DNA of 64,000 nucleotides from Kribbella voronezhensis (GCF_004365175.1 NZ_SOCE01000001.1:2281154-2345153), one strand, 5' to 3'; counted from the stretch's first letter, positions 8,694 to 16,952 are shown. Translations and numbers: made by a program. The notes: generated by a model from the sequence alone, not told the origin.

Positions 8694-10463
8694 TCAGAGG
8701 GTGATCGACCAGTTGGTCAGCGTTCCGGTGTCGCCGGGGCCGTTGTCGCCGATCCGGAGGGTCCAGGTGCCGACTGCGTTCTCGGTGCCGGTCGGGGTGA
8801 CGTCGTAGGTCTTGCTGGCAGGCAGCGGGTGGCACGTCGTACCGCCGTACCGTTGCAGGTAGTACCAGCGGCCGCTGGGTGAGACCAGACTGATGTTGAG
8901 GTCTTCCAGGCAGCTGTGGTTGCCCTCGACCGTCACCTTCATCGGGCTGGCGGCGCGACCAGTGGCGGTGGAGCGGACCGTGCTGACCGTCGTCTGGAAG
9001 TCGCGGATCGGGTAGTCCGTTCCGTTGCTGAAGGTCCGTCCACCGGGATCGCCACCACCCGGCTGGGTCCGCGCAGTCACCGCCGCGCCGGCTGGAGATT
9101 TGTTGCCTGCAGCATCCTTCGCCTGAATGGTGAAGGAATAGCTCGTGTCAGCGGCAAGCCCGCCGATCGTCGCAGCCGTGCCGGCCACCGAGGCGGCAAG
9201 CGTGGTTCCGTTGTAGACGTCGTACCCCGTGACGCCGACGTTGTCGGTCGAGGCGTCCCAAGCCAGCGAGACACTGTTGGCCGTCGTACCGGTCGAGCGC
9301 GGGTTCGCCGGAACGGTGGGCGCTTCGGTGTCACCGGGAGTGCCGCCGCCGGTCAGCAGCGTCAGGTTCCACTTGGCCAGCGCCTCGTTGACCGGCTGGA
9401 AGATCGAGTTGCCCGGGTCGTTGGCGGCACAACTGCTGTTGCCACCCGAGTGGACGCCGACAGCCTTGTCGCCGCGGAGCCACGCACCGCCCGAGTCACC
9501 GCCCTCCGAGCAGGCGTTGGTCGTCGACAGCCCGTCGATCACCACACTGCCGTAGTCGATCGTCTGATTCACCGCCGTGACCGTGCCGCACTCCCAGTTG
9601 GGCGCGGTGTTGCCCGAGTGGCACACCGCGTCCCCGACGATCGCGTCAGCCGAACCGGTTACCGTGACGGCCGGCTGCCCCCAGGTGTTCACCGCGGGCG
9701 AGATCGTCCAGCCGGCCTCGGTCACGTCGACAACACCCATGTCACCCTCGCGGGTATTGATGCTGTGCGTGCCACCGACGTTCGACGTACCGAGCTTGTT
9801 GGTCTGACCGCTCGCCCCGTACGCCGCCTGGTTCGCGTCGTTCGTACAGTGCCCCGCGGTCACGAAGTGCTTGCCACCTTGCGCATCCGTCGCGGGGAAG
9901 GCGACCGAACAGTTGCTCTCACTCCCCGGCCACCACGGATCCCCCGGGTTCACTTCGCCGGACTGTTGCTGGAGCTGCGTGGTCACCGTGACCACCTGTA
10001 CGCCCTCGCCGAGTCCGCGGATGGCTCCGTACGCGCCGCGCTGCTGGAACGAAGCCCTGGCCCGCACCACGACCTTGTTGCTGACCGGGTCGATCCCCCA
10101 ACTCTGCAAACCGGTACGGCGTTCCGCCCGGGCGAGCTTGTCGACCTTCGCCAGCAACAGCTGCAGGTCGGTCAGGCTGCGCTTCACCAGCTTCGGAGTG
10201 GCGCCGGACTGCCGGACCTGGGCTGCCTCCTGCTCGTTGACCACGGCAACCATCAGCTTGCCGTTCTCGATCCAGCGGCCGGCCTGGGCCGAATCCGGCG
10301 CCAACCTTTCCGAGATGCGATGCAGCGCGTCCTGCTGGGAAAGGGCTGGAGGCGACGGCTGCGCCGCGAGCGCCGCACCACCGAGGGGGGTTAGGCAGGC
10401 GATGGTCGCAACGACCGCGGCTCCACCGATCGTCGCGACGGGCCTTCTGCGCCAGAACATCAT
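8694..10463 (-). CDS. Secreted S1 serine protease with FnIII and P domains
   Basis: A 589-residue secreted preproprotein. The signal peptide (residues 1-34) ends GGAALAAQ. An alpha-lytic/streptogrisin-type propeptide runs to about 170. The catalytic chymotrypsin fold (about 172-372) carries the triad His205 (FVTAGHC), Asp241 (EGDMGVV) and Ser324 (EGGDSGGAW), with paired cysteines typical of streptogrisins. A fibronectin type III domain (about 380-466) and a C-terminal proprotein-convertase P domain (about 475-589, ending TLTNWSITL) follow. AAGGAG lies four bases before the first of two ATGs. Two 11-base motifs upstream match a site before the adjacent XRE regulator. Confidence 0.93.
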   Translation of the reverse strand: MMFWRRRPVATIGGAAVVATIACLTPLGGAALAAQPSPPALSQQDALHRISERLAPDSAQAGRWIENGKLMVAVVNEQEAAQVRQSGATPKLVKRSLTDLQLLLAKVDKLARAERRTGLQSWGIDPVSNKVVVRARASFQQRGAYGAIRGLGEGVQVVTVTTQLQQQSGEVNPGDPWWPGSESNCSVAFPATDAQGGKHFVTAGHCTNDANQAAYGASGQTNKLGTSNVGGTHSINTREGDMGVVDVTEAGWTISPAVNTWGQPAVTVTGSADAIVGDAVCHSGNTAPNWECGTVTAVNQTIDYGSVVIDGLSTTNACSEGGDSGGAWLRGDKAVGVHSGGNSSCAANDPGNSIFQPVNEALAKWNLTLLTGGGTPGDTEAPTVPANPRSTGTTANSVSLAWDASTDNVGVTGYDVYNGTTLAASVAGTAATIGGLAADTSYSFTIQAKDAAGNKSPAGAAVTARTQPGGGDPGGRTFSNGTDYPIRDFQTTVSTVRSTATGRAASPMKVTVEGNHSCLEDLNISLVSPSGRWYYLQRYGGTTCHPLPASKTYDVTPTGTENAVGTWTLRIGDNGPGDTGTLTNWSITL

Positions 10464-10546
10464 GGTTCTCCTTGTATTCCTAGAGAAAGCAGGGGGTGAA
10501 GCGACCCTAGGAACGAATGCGGGAGACCGAAATCAGTTGCTCGCCT

Positions 10547-10578
10547 TTCACAGTTAAGTTGCCGCGGTCAACAGTTCA
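10547..10578. promoter_or_regulatory. Paired 11-mer sites upstream of the protease
   Basis: TTCACAGTTAA (10547-10557) and TCAACAGTTCA (10568-10578) match the palindrome TTAACTGTTAA (or its complement) at 10 and 9 of 11 positions. Their centres are 21 bases apart, two helical turns. They lie about 85-115 bases upstream of the protease start. The best version of the motif lies before the neighbouring XRE regulator, its likely reader. Confidence 0.45.
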
Positions 10579-11481
10579 CTTCTGCCAGTCCCAGCGGAAT
10601 CCGTACCGGCCGGGGCCGAAATTCAGCGCGACCCCGTGCACCGACTCGGCCGGCTCCACCGCCACGGCGATCTCGTCGGCCTCGTCCAACTGGGAATACC
10701 GCTCACAACCGCCCGGCAGCCGGGCCGGATCGAAGCAGATCTCCAGCACGAACTCGCGCACCGGCAACCGGAACTTCCGCTCGTAGTTGCCCGCCGGCGG
10801 ACAGGGCTCGGAATTCACCAGTTCGTGCTCGGTGATCACGGTTTCGCCCTTGCGCAGCGGCCGGTCGAACAGCAACTCGGCGACCAGGAGCCCGTCGGCG
10901 GGCCGCAGTACGGTCCGGCCCAGGTGACAGTGCCGGAGCGGATTGATGGTCGGCAGCGGGCGATCGTGCTCGTCCAGGTGCATGATCACGACCCAGCGAT
11001 CCGGACCGTCCGCCTCGGCCCGCAGGACCTGCCGGGAGTGGTACGACTGCTCGCCCCCGTCAGCGCCGACCGACACCCGGTCGTGCTGGCTGATCCTGGT
11101 CAGCCGCTCGTCCCACTTGATGTCGACCTCACTGACCGCCGCCTCCACCGCGTCGGGCTGCGGCCAGAAGGCAGCCACGTCGGGCGAGACGGGCACGGTG
11201 CTCAACCATCGACCGCGGCGCCGCGGCGGTCCCAGCGAGGCGAGCAAGGTTCCGGCCGGCAACTCCAGCACGCCTTCCAGCAGTTCGACCGCCGCCATCG
11301 ATTCGCGCCGCTCCGGCCGTGAGCGCCCCGACTGCCAATAGCTGAGCGTCGCGAGGCTGACCGAGACTCCCTGTGCCCGCAGCCGATCGCGGATCCGTTC
11401 CAGGCCCAGGCCGCGCGCCCGGATCGCCGCGCGCAGAACTGCCGCGAACTCGCTGTCGGCCTGTTCCAAGGGCTCCGGCAT
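10576..11481 (-). CDS. XRE-type helix-turn-helix regulator with a large C-terminal domain
   Basis: A protein of 301 residues from ATG 11481 (or 308 from GTG 11502). The N-terminal part (about residues 12-75) contains LERIRDRLRAQGVSVSLATL and SYWQSGRSRPERRES, a helix-turn-helix of XRE type. The rest is a beta-rich domain of unknown family with SYHSRQVLRAEADG, GGCERYSQLDEADEI and FGPGRYGFRWDWQK. TACTGT lies seven bases before ATG 11481 and could be the -10 box of a leaderless transcript. Its 5' side carries a perfect TTAACTGTTAA palindrome, and related sites flank the protease downstream, suggesting self-control and control of the protease. Confidence 0.72.
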   Translation of the reverse strand: MPEPLEQADSEFAAVLRAAIRARGLGLERIRDRLRAQGVSVSLATLSYWQSGRSRPERRESMAAVELLEGVLELPAGTLLASLGPPRRRGRWLSTVPVSPDVAAFWPQPDAVEAAVSEVDIKWDERLTRISQHDRVSVGADGGEQSYHSRQVLRAEADGPDRWVVIMHLDEHDRPLPTINPLRHCHLGRTVLRPADGLLVAELLFDRPLRKGETVITEHELVNSEPCPPAGNYERKFRLPVREFVLEICFDPARLPGGCERYSQLDEADEIAVAVEPAESVHGVALNFGPGRYGFRWDWQK

Positions 11482-11529
11482 AGTCCGCACAGTAGTGAGC
11501 ACGCTGAGCGCGGGGAAGGCATCAGCGCC

Positions 11530-11543
11530 TTAACTGTTAACTG
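11530..11543. promoter_or_regulatory. TTAACTG direct repeat / TTAACTGTTAA palindrome
   Basis: TTAACTG is repeated head to tail (11530-11543), which also makes the perfect palindrome TTAACTGTTAA (11530-11540). CATCAG (11520-11525) and CTGATG (11541-11546) flank it as an outer inverted repeat. It lies about 50 bases upstream of the XRE-type regulator and probably serves as its operator; it could also influence the divergent COG0523 gene. Confidence 0.5.
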
Positions 11544-11563
11544 ATGCGCCACTGCGCCCCGAC

Positions 11564-11592
11564 TGGACTGATGAAAATGATTTTCATATACT
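11564..11592 (+). promoter_or_regulatory. Promoter with Zur-type operator in the spacer
   Basis: The perfect 17-base palindrome ATGAAAATGATTTTCAT (11571-11587) matches the actinobacterial Zur box (core TGAAAATGATTTTCA). It overlies a promoter: TGGACT (11564-11569), a 17-base spacer, and TATACT (11587-11592). The -10 box ends six bases before the ATG at 11599, so the transcript is predicted to be leaderless. Zinc-loaded Zur would block polymerase here and zinc shortage would release it. Confidence 0.8.
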
Positions 11593-11598
11593 CGGAGC

Positions 11599-12684
11599 AT
11601 GGCCGCCCAGCGCAAGACCCCGTTGACCCTGCTCGTCGGGCTTTCGACAACCCTTCGCGACCCCGTCCTGGCCTCGATGATCGACGCCGGCACGGTCGCC
11701 ATCGTGGTGGGTCAGGACGAGCTGACCACGCGCGGAGTCCTGTCGTGGCAGGTGAGTGACGCCTCCGGACCGATCGACGCCGGGGAGTTCACGGTCGACG
11801 ACGACTGTGGCTCGTGCCAGTTGATCGAATCGCTGCTCCCCCTGCTGGAGACCCTGATCGCACGCGAGCACTGGCAACACGTAGTACTGGCTGCTCCGCC
11901 TGCGATGGAAGCGCGGTCGTTGGCGACTGCGCTGGTGGCGACGCTGCCGGAGGTGGCTGTCGACACAGTCACCTGCGTGGTCGACGCGGTGCTCCTGGTG
12001 GCGCAGTTGTCGGGCGACGAGTTGCTGGCCGAGCGCGGTCTCGCCCTTGGCCTGCCCGACCGGCGGAACGTGGCCGAGGTGACCGCGCGGCAGATCGAGT
12101 ACGCCGATGTCTGCGTGCTCGCGAACGCTCACCGCGCGGCGACTCCCGAACGCCTGCACAACCTCCTGCTGCACCTCAATCCACGTACGACCGTGGTCGA
12201 CGCGGATCCAGCCGGGGTGCCGACGCAGGCGGTCGCCAGGACGGAACGGTTCGACTTCGCGGCGGCCGAGGCCTGGGCGGGTGACCTCGCGGCTCAGGAT
12301 CGCCTGCAGCCGAGCGGCGACGGAGTCACGACCGTGCTCTGGCGCTCGACCCGGCCGCTGCACCCGGCTCGCTTGAACGACGCGCTCGAGAACATCGTCG
12401 ACGGCGTCGTCCGCAGCCGCGGCGTGATGTGGCTGGCGAACCGTCCGACCCAGCGCGTCCGCTGGGAATCAGCCGGCTACAGCGCTTCCCTCGGCACGCT
12501 CGGCGAATGGGCCGACACCGAGCACCTCGCCGAGTGCACCGTCGTCGCCACCGGCGTCGGCCTCGATCCTGCCCGACTCCAGTCCGTCCTCGACGCCTGT
12601 CTCCTCACCGAGTTGGAGCTCGCTTCACTCGACTGGCAAACCCTCGACGACCCTTTCGCCGGTGTGCTACCCGATCAGCGGTAG
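11599..12684 (+). CDS. COG0523 (CobW-like) metallochaperone homologue with degenerate P-loop
   Basis: A 361-residue protein. The C-terminal CobW_C domain (about residues 244-345) is clear: VLWRSTRPLHPARLNDAL followed by SRGVMWLANRP. The N-terminal G domain is degraded. The Walker A loop, normally GxxGxGKT, reads LLVGLSTTLRDPV (residues 11-23) with no Lys-Thr, and the metal-binding CxCC motif is CGSC (70-73). It is the single gene behind a Zur-type operator, so it is expected to be made under zinc starvation and to help distribute zinc, perhaps without GTP hydrolysis. It overlaps the convergent next gene by 18 bases. Confidence 0.85.
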   Translation: MAAQRKTPLTLLVGLSTTLRDPVLASMIDAGTVAIVVGQDELTTRGVLSWQVSDASGPIDAGEFTVDDDCGSCQLIESLLPLLETLIAREHWQHVVLAAPPAMEARSLATALVATLPEVAVDTVTCVVDAVLLVAQLSGDELLAERGLALGLPDRRNVAEVTARQIEYADVCVLANAHRAATPERLHNLLLHLNPRTTVVDADPAGVPTQAVARTERFDFAAAEAWAGDLAAQDRLQPSGDGVTTVLWRSTRPLHPARLNDALENIVDGVVRSRGVMWLANRPTQRVRWESAGYSASLGTLGEWADTEHLAECTVVATGVGLDPARLQSVLDACLLTELELASLDWQTLDDPFAGVLPDQR

Positions 12685-13365
12685 CCGGGAAGCGTGGTCG
12701 CCGAGCATCTCCAGGTCCTGGTCGTCGAGCGGTAGGCGACCCGTTGCCTTGAGCACATAGGTCGTGGTGTCCCAGGCGATCACGTCCCAGGCCTCCGGTC
12801 CGAACAAGCCGTCGAGGGTTCGCGCCGTCACCTGCAAAGCCTCGGGGTCCGGCTCGGGAGCGTCCGGCAGTTCGAGGGTCAGGTCGAGATGGTGGATGGT
12901 CGCCTCCGTCACCAGCGTCGCCACGAAGTCGCCGATCCGCAGTACGTGCCCCTGCGTCTGGACCAGGTGATGCTTGTCGGCCGAGGCCACCGCGGCAGCC
13001 CGTACGGCGGCTTCGGACACCTCGCGCCAATGTCCGACGAGGCTCCGGGAGGGATTCTTGTACGCCGATGCGACCACCTGGACGAAGCTCGGATCCGACC
13101 CGGAGCCGGCCGGGAAGTCCTTCCAGTAGCTGACGAAATCGCGATCGGGCTCGCTCGTCGAGGGCGACGCGAACGCGGTCAGTGCCCGCTCGGCGTCGTA
13201 CAGGAGATGGACGAGCAACGGCCCGACCGCCATCTGCTCGCAGCGCGTCGGCCGGGCGAAGTCCTCATCCGCCAACCCCTGCACGGTTTCCGTCAGTCGT
13301 CCGTACGTCCGGCCCAAAGTCGCAGCCAGCCGCAACGGCAGTGCCCCTCGCTCCGGCGCCCTCAT
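12667..13365 (-). CDS. Maleylpyruvate isomerase N-terminal (DinB-like) family protein
   Basis: A 232-residue protein. ATG 13365 (MRAPERGALPLRL) is preferred over an upstream TTG at 13401. A four-helix DinB-like bundle is suggested by LTETVQGLADEDFARPTRCE and by VGPLLVHLLYDAERAL, with a second conserved helix ATIHHLDLTLEL near residue 165. This matches the mycothiol-dependent maleylpyruvate isomerase-like group (TIGR03083 type), whose metal site uses histidines of these helices. The thiol substrate is unknown. It may be co-transcribed with the carboxylase gene 42 bases upstream. Confidence 0.7.
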   Translation of the reverse strand: MRAPERGALPLRLAATLGRTYGRLTETVQGLADEDFARPTRCEQMAVGPLLVHLLYDAERALTAFASPSTSEPDRDFVSYWKDFPAGSGSDPSFVQVVASAYKNPSRSLVGHWREVSEAAVRAAAVASADKHHLVQTQGHVLRIGDFVATLVTEATIHHLDLTLELPDAPEPDPEALQVTARTLDGLFGPEAWDVIAWDTTTYVLKATGRLPLDDQDLEMLGDHASRLPLIG

Positions 13366-13407
13366 ACGACGAACGTAGACCCCTGGCCACGCCAAAGCCA
13401 AGTGAGC

Positions 13408-14934
13408 TCAGACCGGGGGTACGCCGTGGCGGCGGGTGGAGAAGTGGCGGTCCTTGGTCTGGGCGGCGGCCAGCCGGGCGATCAGCTCGTTGCGGAGGTT
13501 CTCCGGTTCGACGATCGCGTCGATCACCAGGTCGGCCGCGAGCCGGAGGATGTCGATGTCGGTCTCGTACTCCTCGCGCAGCTTGGAGACGTACTCGACC
13601 CGCTCGCCGGAGTCCGCGATCTCCTGGATCTTGTTGTAGTACACGGCATTGATCGCCGCCTCCGGGCCCATCACCGCGATCTTTGCCGTCGGCAACGCGA
13701 TACAGGCGTCCGGCGAGAAGCCCGGCCCGCACATCGCGTAAAGCCCCGCACCATAAGCCTTCCGGACGATCACCGACACCGTCGGCACGGTCGCCTCGGA
13801 CACCGCGGTGATCATCTTCGCGCCGTGCCGGATGATCCCGGCCCGCTCGACCTCGGAGCCGATCATGAAGCCCGGTACGTCGCAGAGGTAGACGAGCGGC
13901 ACGTTGAACGCGTCGCACAGCCAGATGAACCGGGCCGCCTTGTCCGCGGAGTCGACGAACAGCACACCGCCCTTGACGGCCGGCTGGTTCGCCACGATGC
14001 CGACGACCTGCCCCGCGAGCAGCCCGAACCCGGTCACCAGCTCCGGCGCGTACGCCGGTTTGAGCTCGAAGAACGTGTCCGAGTCGAGCAGCGCGTCGAT
14101 CACGTCGTGGATGTCGAAGCCGACGCTCTCCTCGACCGGCACCAGGTCCCGGGTGAAGGGACGGCCCGCCTCCGACGCGTCGTACGACGGCGGCCGGTGC
14201 TGCCACGATCCGGGCAGGTAGGAGAAGTACTGCTTGGCCAGCTCGATCGCCTCGGTGTCGTCGGCCGCGAGCAGGTCGCCGCAGCCGGACACCGTGGTGT
14301 GCATCCGGGCGCCGCCCATCTCCTCCAGCGTCACCTTCTCGCCGACCACCATCTCGGCCATCCGCGGCGAACCGAGGTACATGGACGCGTTGCCGTCGAC
14401 CATGATGACCAGGTCGCAGAAGGCCGGGATGTACGCGCCACCCGCGGCCGACGGGCCGAACAGGCAGCAGATCTGCGGCACCTTGCCGGACAGCGCGACC
14501 TGGTTGTGGAAGATCCGGCCCGCACCACGTCGACCAGGGAAGAGGTCGACCTGGTCGGTGATCCGGGCGCCGGCGGAGTCGATCAGCCAGAAGATCGGCA
14601 GCTCGTCGCGCAGCGCGACCTCGGTGATCCGGACGATCTTCTCGACCGTCCGGGCACCCCAGGAACCAGCCTTGACGGTCGGGTCGTTGGCCACCAGCAA
14701 CGCCGGCCGGCCGTCGACCAGCGCCCGGCCGGTGACCACGCCGTCCGCGGGCAGGCCCGGGTTCAGCGCGTTCGCCAACTGGGCGTCCTCGACGAAGCTG
14801 CCCTCGTCGACGAGCGCGGCGATCCGGTCCCGCACGTACAGCTTGTTCTGCGAGGCCAGCTTGGCCGCCGCCTTCTCCGGCGGAGCCAGCGTCGCCTCGC
14901 GAGCGACCTTGACCTCGGTCCAGTGATCCCTCAT
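13408..14934 (-). CDS. Acyl-CoA carboxylase beta (carboxyltransferase) subunit
   Basis: A 508-residue biotin-dependent carboxyltransferase with the duplicated crotonase fold. The N-terminal half has GSWGARTVEKIVRI and the oxyanion-type glycines PSAAGGAYIPA; the C-terminal half has GSEVERAGIIRHGAKMITA, then RKAYGAGLYAMCGPG. It transfers CO2 from carboxybiotin to an acyl-CoA. Co-transcription with an acyl-CoA dehydrogenase 27 bases upstream suggests branched-chain amino acid or related acyl-CoA breakdown, with methylcrotonyl-CoA or propionyl-CoA as candidate substrates. The biotin-carrying partner is not in this operon; the subunit at 46027 is a candidate. Confidence 0.88.
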   Translation of the reverse strand: MRDHWTEVKVAREATLAPPEKAAAKLASQNKLYVRDRIAALVDEGSFVEDAQLANALNPGLPADGVVTGRALVDGRPALLVANDPTVKAGSWGARTVEKIVRITEVALRDELPIFWLIDSAGARITDQVDLFPGRRGAGRIFHNQVALSGKVPQICCLFGPSAAGGAYIPAFCDLVIMVDGNASMYLGSPRMAEMVVGEKVTLEEMGGARMHTTVSGCGDLLAADDTEAIELAKQYFSYLPGSWQHRPPSYDASEAGRPFTRDLVPVEESVGFDIHDVIDALLDSDTFFELKPAYAPELVTGFGLLAGQVVGIVANQPAVKGGVLFVDSADKAARFIWLCDAFNVPLVYLCDVPGFMIGSEVERAGIIRHGAKMITAVSEATVPTVSVIVRKAYGAGLYAMCGPGFSPDACIALPTAKIAVMGPEAAINAVYYNKIQEIADSGERVEYVSKLREEYETDIDILRLAADLVIDAIVEPENLRNELIARLAAAQTKDRHFSTRRHGVPPV

Positions 14935-14961
14935 GCGGCCTCCCTAGTCAGACAGAGTCTG

Positions 14962-16128
14962 TCACTCGACCGGGAGGCCGAGGCCCCGGGCGATCAGCAT
15001 CCGCTGGACTTCGGACGTGCCTTCGCCGATCTCCAGGATCTTCGCGTCCCGGTAGAACCGGGTCACCGGGTACTCCTCCATGAAGCCGTAGCCGCCGAAC
15101 ACCTGCGTGGCGATCCGGGTCGCGGTCACCGCGGACTCGGTCGCGTAAAGCTTCGCGACGGCCGCCGCCTGCTTGAACTCCTTCATCGGCGCGCCCGCGT
15201 CCTTCAGCGCCGCCGCCCGGTAGACGAGCAACTCGGCCGCGTCGGCCATCACCTTGAGATCGGAGATCTGGAAGGCGACGCCCTGCTTCTGGCCGATCGG
15301 TACGCCGAACGTCTTCCGCTCGCCGGCGTACTGGACCGACATCTCCAGGCAGGCCTTGATACAGCCGAGCGCCACCGCGCCGATCGCGACCCGGCCGTCG
15401 TCGAGCGTCGCGAGGAACTGCCCGAACCCCTTGCCGCGTTCGCCGAGCAGATTCGCGGCCGGCACCCGGCAGCCGCTGAACGACAGCGGATGGGTGTCCG
15501 ACGCATGCCAGCCGAGCTTGTCGTACGCCGCCTCCGCCACGAACCCTGGCGTACCGGTCGGGACGATGATCGTGGAGATCTCGGGCCTGCCGTCGGCCTT
15601 CTCACCGGTCCGCGCGGTGACCGTGACGAGCGACGTGATCGAGGAGCCGGAGTTGGTGATGAACTGCTTCGACCCGTCGATGACCCACTCGTCACCGTCC
15701 AGTACTGCGCGGGTCTTGGTCGCTCCCGCGTCGGAACCCGACTCCGGCTCGGTCAGCCCGAACCCGGCCAGCCGCCGGCCGGCGACCAGGTCCGGCAGCC
15801 ACTCGTCCTTCTGCGCGTCGGTGCCGAAGGTGAGGATCGGGTTGATGCCGAGCCCGACCGCCGCCTCGAGCGTGATCCCCATCGACTGGTCGACCTTGGA
15901 GATCTCCTCGATCGCCACGCAGAGGCTGGTGAAGTCGCCGCCCGAGCCGCCGTACTGCTCCGGGGCGGTCAGCCCGAACAGGCCGAGCGCACCCATCTTC
16001 TGGACCACCTCGGTCGGGAAGTAGTGCTTGCGGTCCCACTCCGCGGCGTGCGGGGCGATCTCGGCCTGGGCGAAGTCGCGCACGCTGTGGCGGAACTCGC
16101 GGTGCTCTTCGGACAGCTCGTACGACAT
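14962..16128 (-). CDS. Acyl-CoA dehydrogenase
   Basis: A 388-residue flavoprotein starting MSYELSEEHREFRHSVRDFA. It has the N-terminal helical domain, the middle beta domain with FGLTEPESGSDAGATKT (FAD/acyl contacts), and the C-terminal helical domain with QVFGGYGFMEEYPVTRFYRD and the catalytic-base segment EIGEGTSEVQRM. It oxidises an acyl-CoA to the 2-enoyl-CoA and passes electrons to ETF. The ATG at 16128 follows GGGAGAGG; the open frame continues upstream through the operator and is not used. The divergent MerR gene and shared operator resemble the LiuR branched-chain catabolism layout, so isovaleryl-CoA is a reasonable but unproven substrate. Confidence 0.88.
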   Translation of the reverse strand: MSYELSEEHREFRHSVRDFAQAEIAPHAAEWDRKHYFPTEVVQKMGALGLFGLTAPEQYGGSGGDFTSLCVAIEEISKVDQSMGITLEAAVGLGINPILTFGTDAQKDEWLPDLVAGRRLAGFGLTEPESGSDAGATKTRAVLDGDEWVIDGSKQFITNSGSSITSLVTVTARTGEKADGRPEISTIIVPTGTPGFVAEAAYDKLGWHASDTHPLSFSGCRVPAANLLGERGKGFGQFLATLDDGRVAIGAVALGCIKACLEMSVQYAGERKTFGVPIGQKQGVAFQISDLKVMADAAELLVYRAAALKDAGAPMKEFKQAAAVAKLYATESAVTATRIATQVFGGYGFMEEYPVTRFYRDAKILEIGEGTSEVQRMLIARGLGLPVE

Positions 16129-16144
16129 GCCTCTCCCCTTTTGG

Positions 16145-16185
16145 ATCACCCGGTGATTGACGCTTACGTAAACGTAAAGCATGAT
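16145..16185. promoter_or_regulatory. MerR-type operator and promoter between acd and merR
   Basis: For the plus-strand MerR gene: TTGACG (16157-16162), a 17-base spacer, and CATGAT (16180-16185). The whole spacer is the dyad CTTACGTAAACGTAAAG (16163-16179), close to the LiuR-like TTTACGTTTACGTAA motif. A separate perfect palindrome ATCACC-C-GGTGAT (16145-16157) lies between it and the acyl-CoA dehydrogenase start, in that gene's leader. Confidence 0.65.
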
Positions 16186-16192
16186 CGGGTGT

Positions 16193-16600
16193 GTGCACAA
16201 TGAGCCGGTGACTCTCGAAGCTCAGACGTGGTCGATCGCCGAACTGGCCGCCGAGTACGACGTCACCCTGCGCACGATCCGCTTCTACGAGGACCGCGGC
16301 CTGCTCAACCCCGAGCGCCGCGGCACGGTCCGCGTCTACCACCCCCGCGACCGGGTCCGGCTCGGCCTGATCCTGCGCGGCAAGCGGCTCGGCTTCAGCC
16401 TCGACGAGATCGCCACCATCGTCGACATGTACGACGCCGAGCCGGGTGAGGAAGGCCAGTTGGTCTACCTGCTCAACCAGATCGGCACCCGGCGCGCCGA
16501 GCTCGAGCAACGCCGGCGCGACATCGACGAAACCCTGCGCGAACTCGCCGAGGTCGAAAGGCGCTGCCAGACCGACCTGCAGGCTCTGCGCGGCCGGTGA
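16193..16600 (+). CDS. MerR family transcriptional regulator
   Basis: About 135 residues from GTG 16193; GTG 16208 and ATG 16181 are alternatives. The MerR winged helix-turn-helix begins WSIAELAAEYDVTLRTIRFY and continues with EDRGLLNPERRGTVRVYH. A long C-terminal coiled coil (LNQIGTRRAELEQRRRDIDE) gives the dimer. There is no cysteine set for metal binding at the C terminus, so it is more like acyl-CoA or branched-chain catabolism regulators than metal sensors. GTG 16193 is chosen because the predicted -10 box ends seven bases upstream (leaderless); the ATG at 16181 lies inside that -10 box. Confidence 0.8.
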   Translation: MHNEPVTLEAQTWSIAELAAEYDVTLRTIRFYEDRGLLNPERRGTVRVYHPRDRVRLGLILRGKRLGFSLDEIATIVDMYDAEPGEEGQLVYLLNQIGTRRAELEQRRRDIDETLRELAEVERRCQTDLQALRGR

Positions 16601-16952
16601 GGGCGACACGCCGTACGGAGGTCGAAGGCACGCCCGATCACGAGTACTGCGTGGGCTGGTGACGCGCTAGTATTGGCGCAGCACCAAGCGTTGGCAACAT
16701 CCCCCTGGCGACGTCGGCCGTCCAGTGGTGGCTTGTTCGTGGTTGGCCGGCGCTGACGGCCGGTAGCGTGTGGCCGTCGGTTCGAGACGACGACCGCCTC
16801 GGTTTCCGGCTCGTTGATTGCTCGCAGAAGCGGTGGGGCTCAGCTGCGTTGCCGAGAGGCCAGTACTGCGGCCCTTCCAGCGGCGGGGTCGTCGCGTGTG
16901 GTGCTGCCGTTCCGCCATGGCGAACGTGTCATGGCCCTGCAGAGGAGATTCT
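16601..16952 (+). other. Intergenic leader before the helicase
   Basis: This stretch of about 350 bases has no convincing gene. Open frames here lack ribosome sites and recognisable protein sequence. It presumably carries the helicase promoter. The only clear signal is the ribosome site AGGAG at 16943-16947, five bases before the TTG start. An ATG at 16917 in the same frame is an alternative start but has no ribosome site. Confidence 0.4.

Noticed and set aside
12889..16203. Plus-strand open frame of about 1100 codons
   Set aside because: It is antisense to three recognisable genes (isomerase-like, carboxylase, dehydrogenase) and reflects the high GC bias at third positions.
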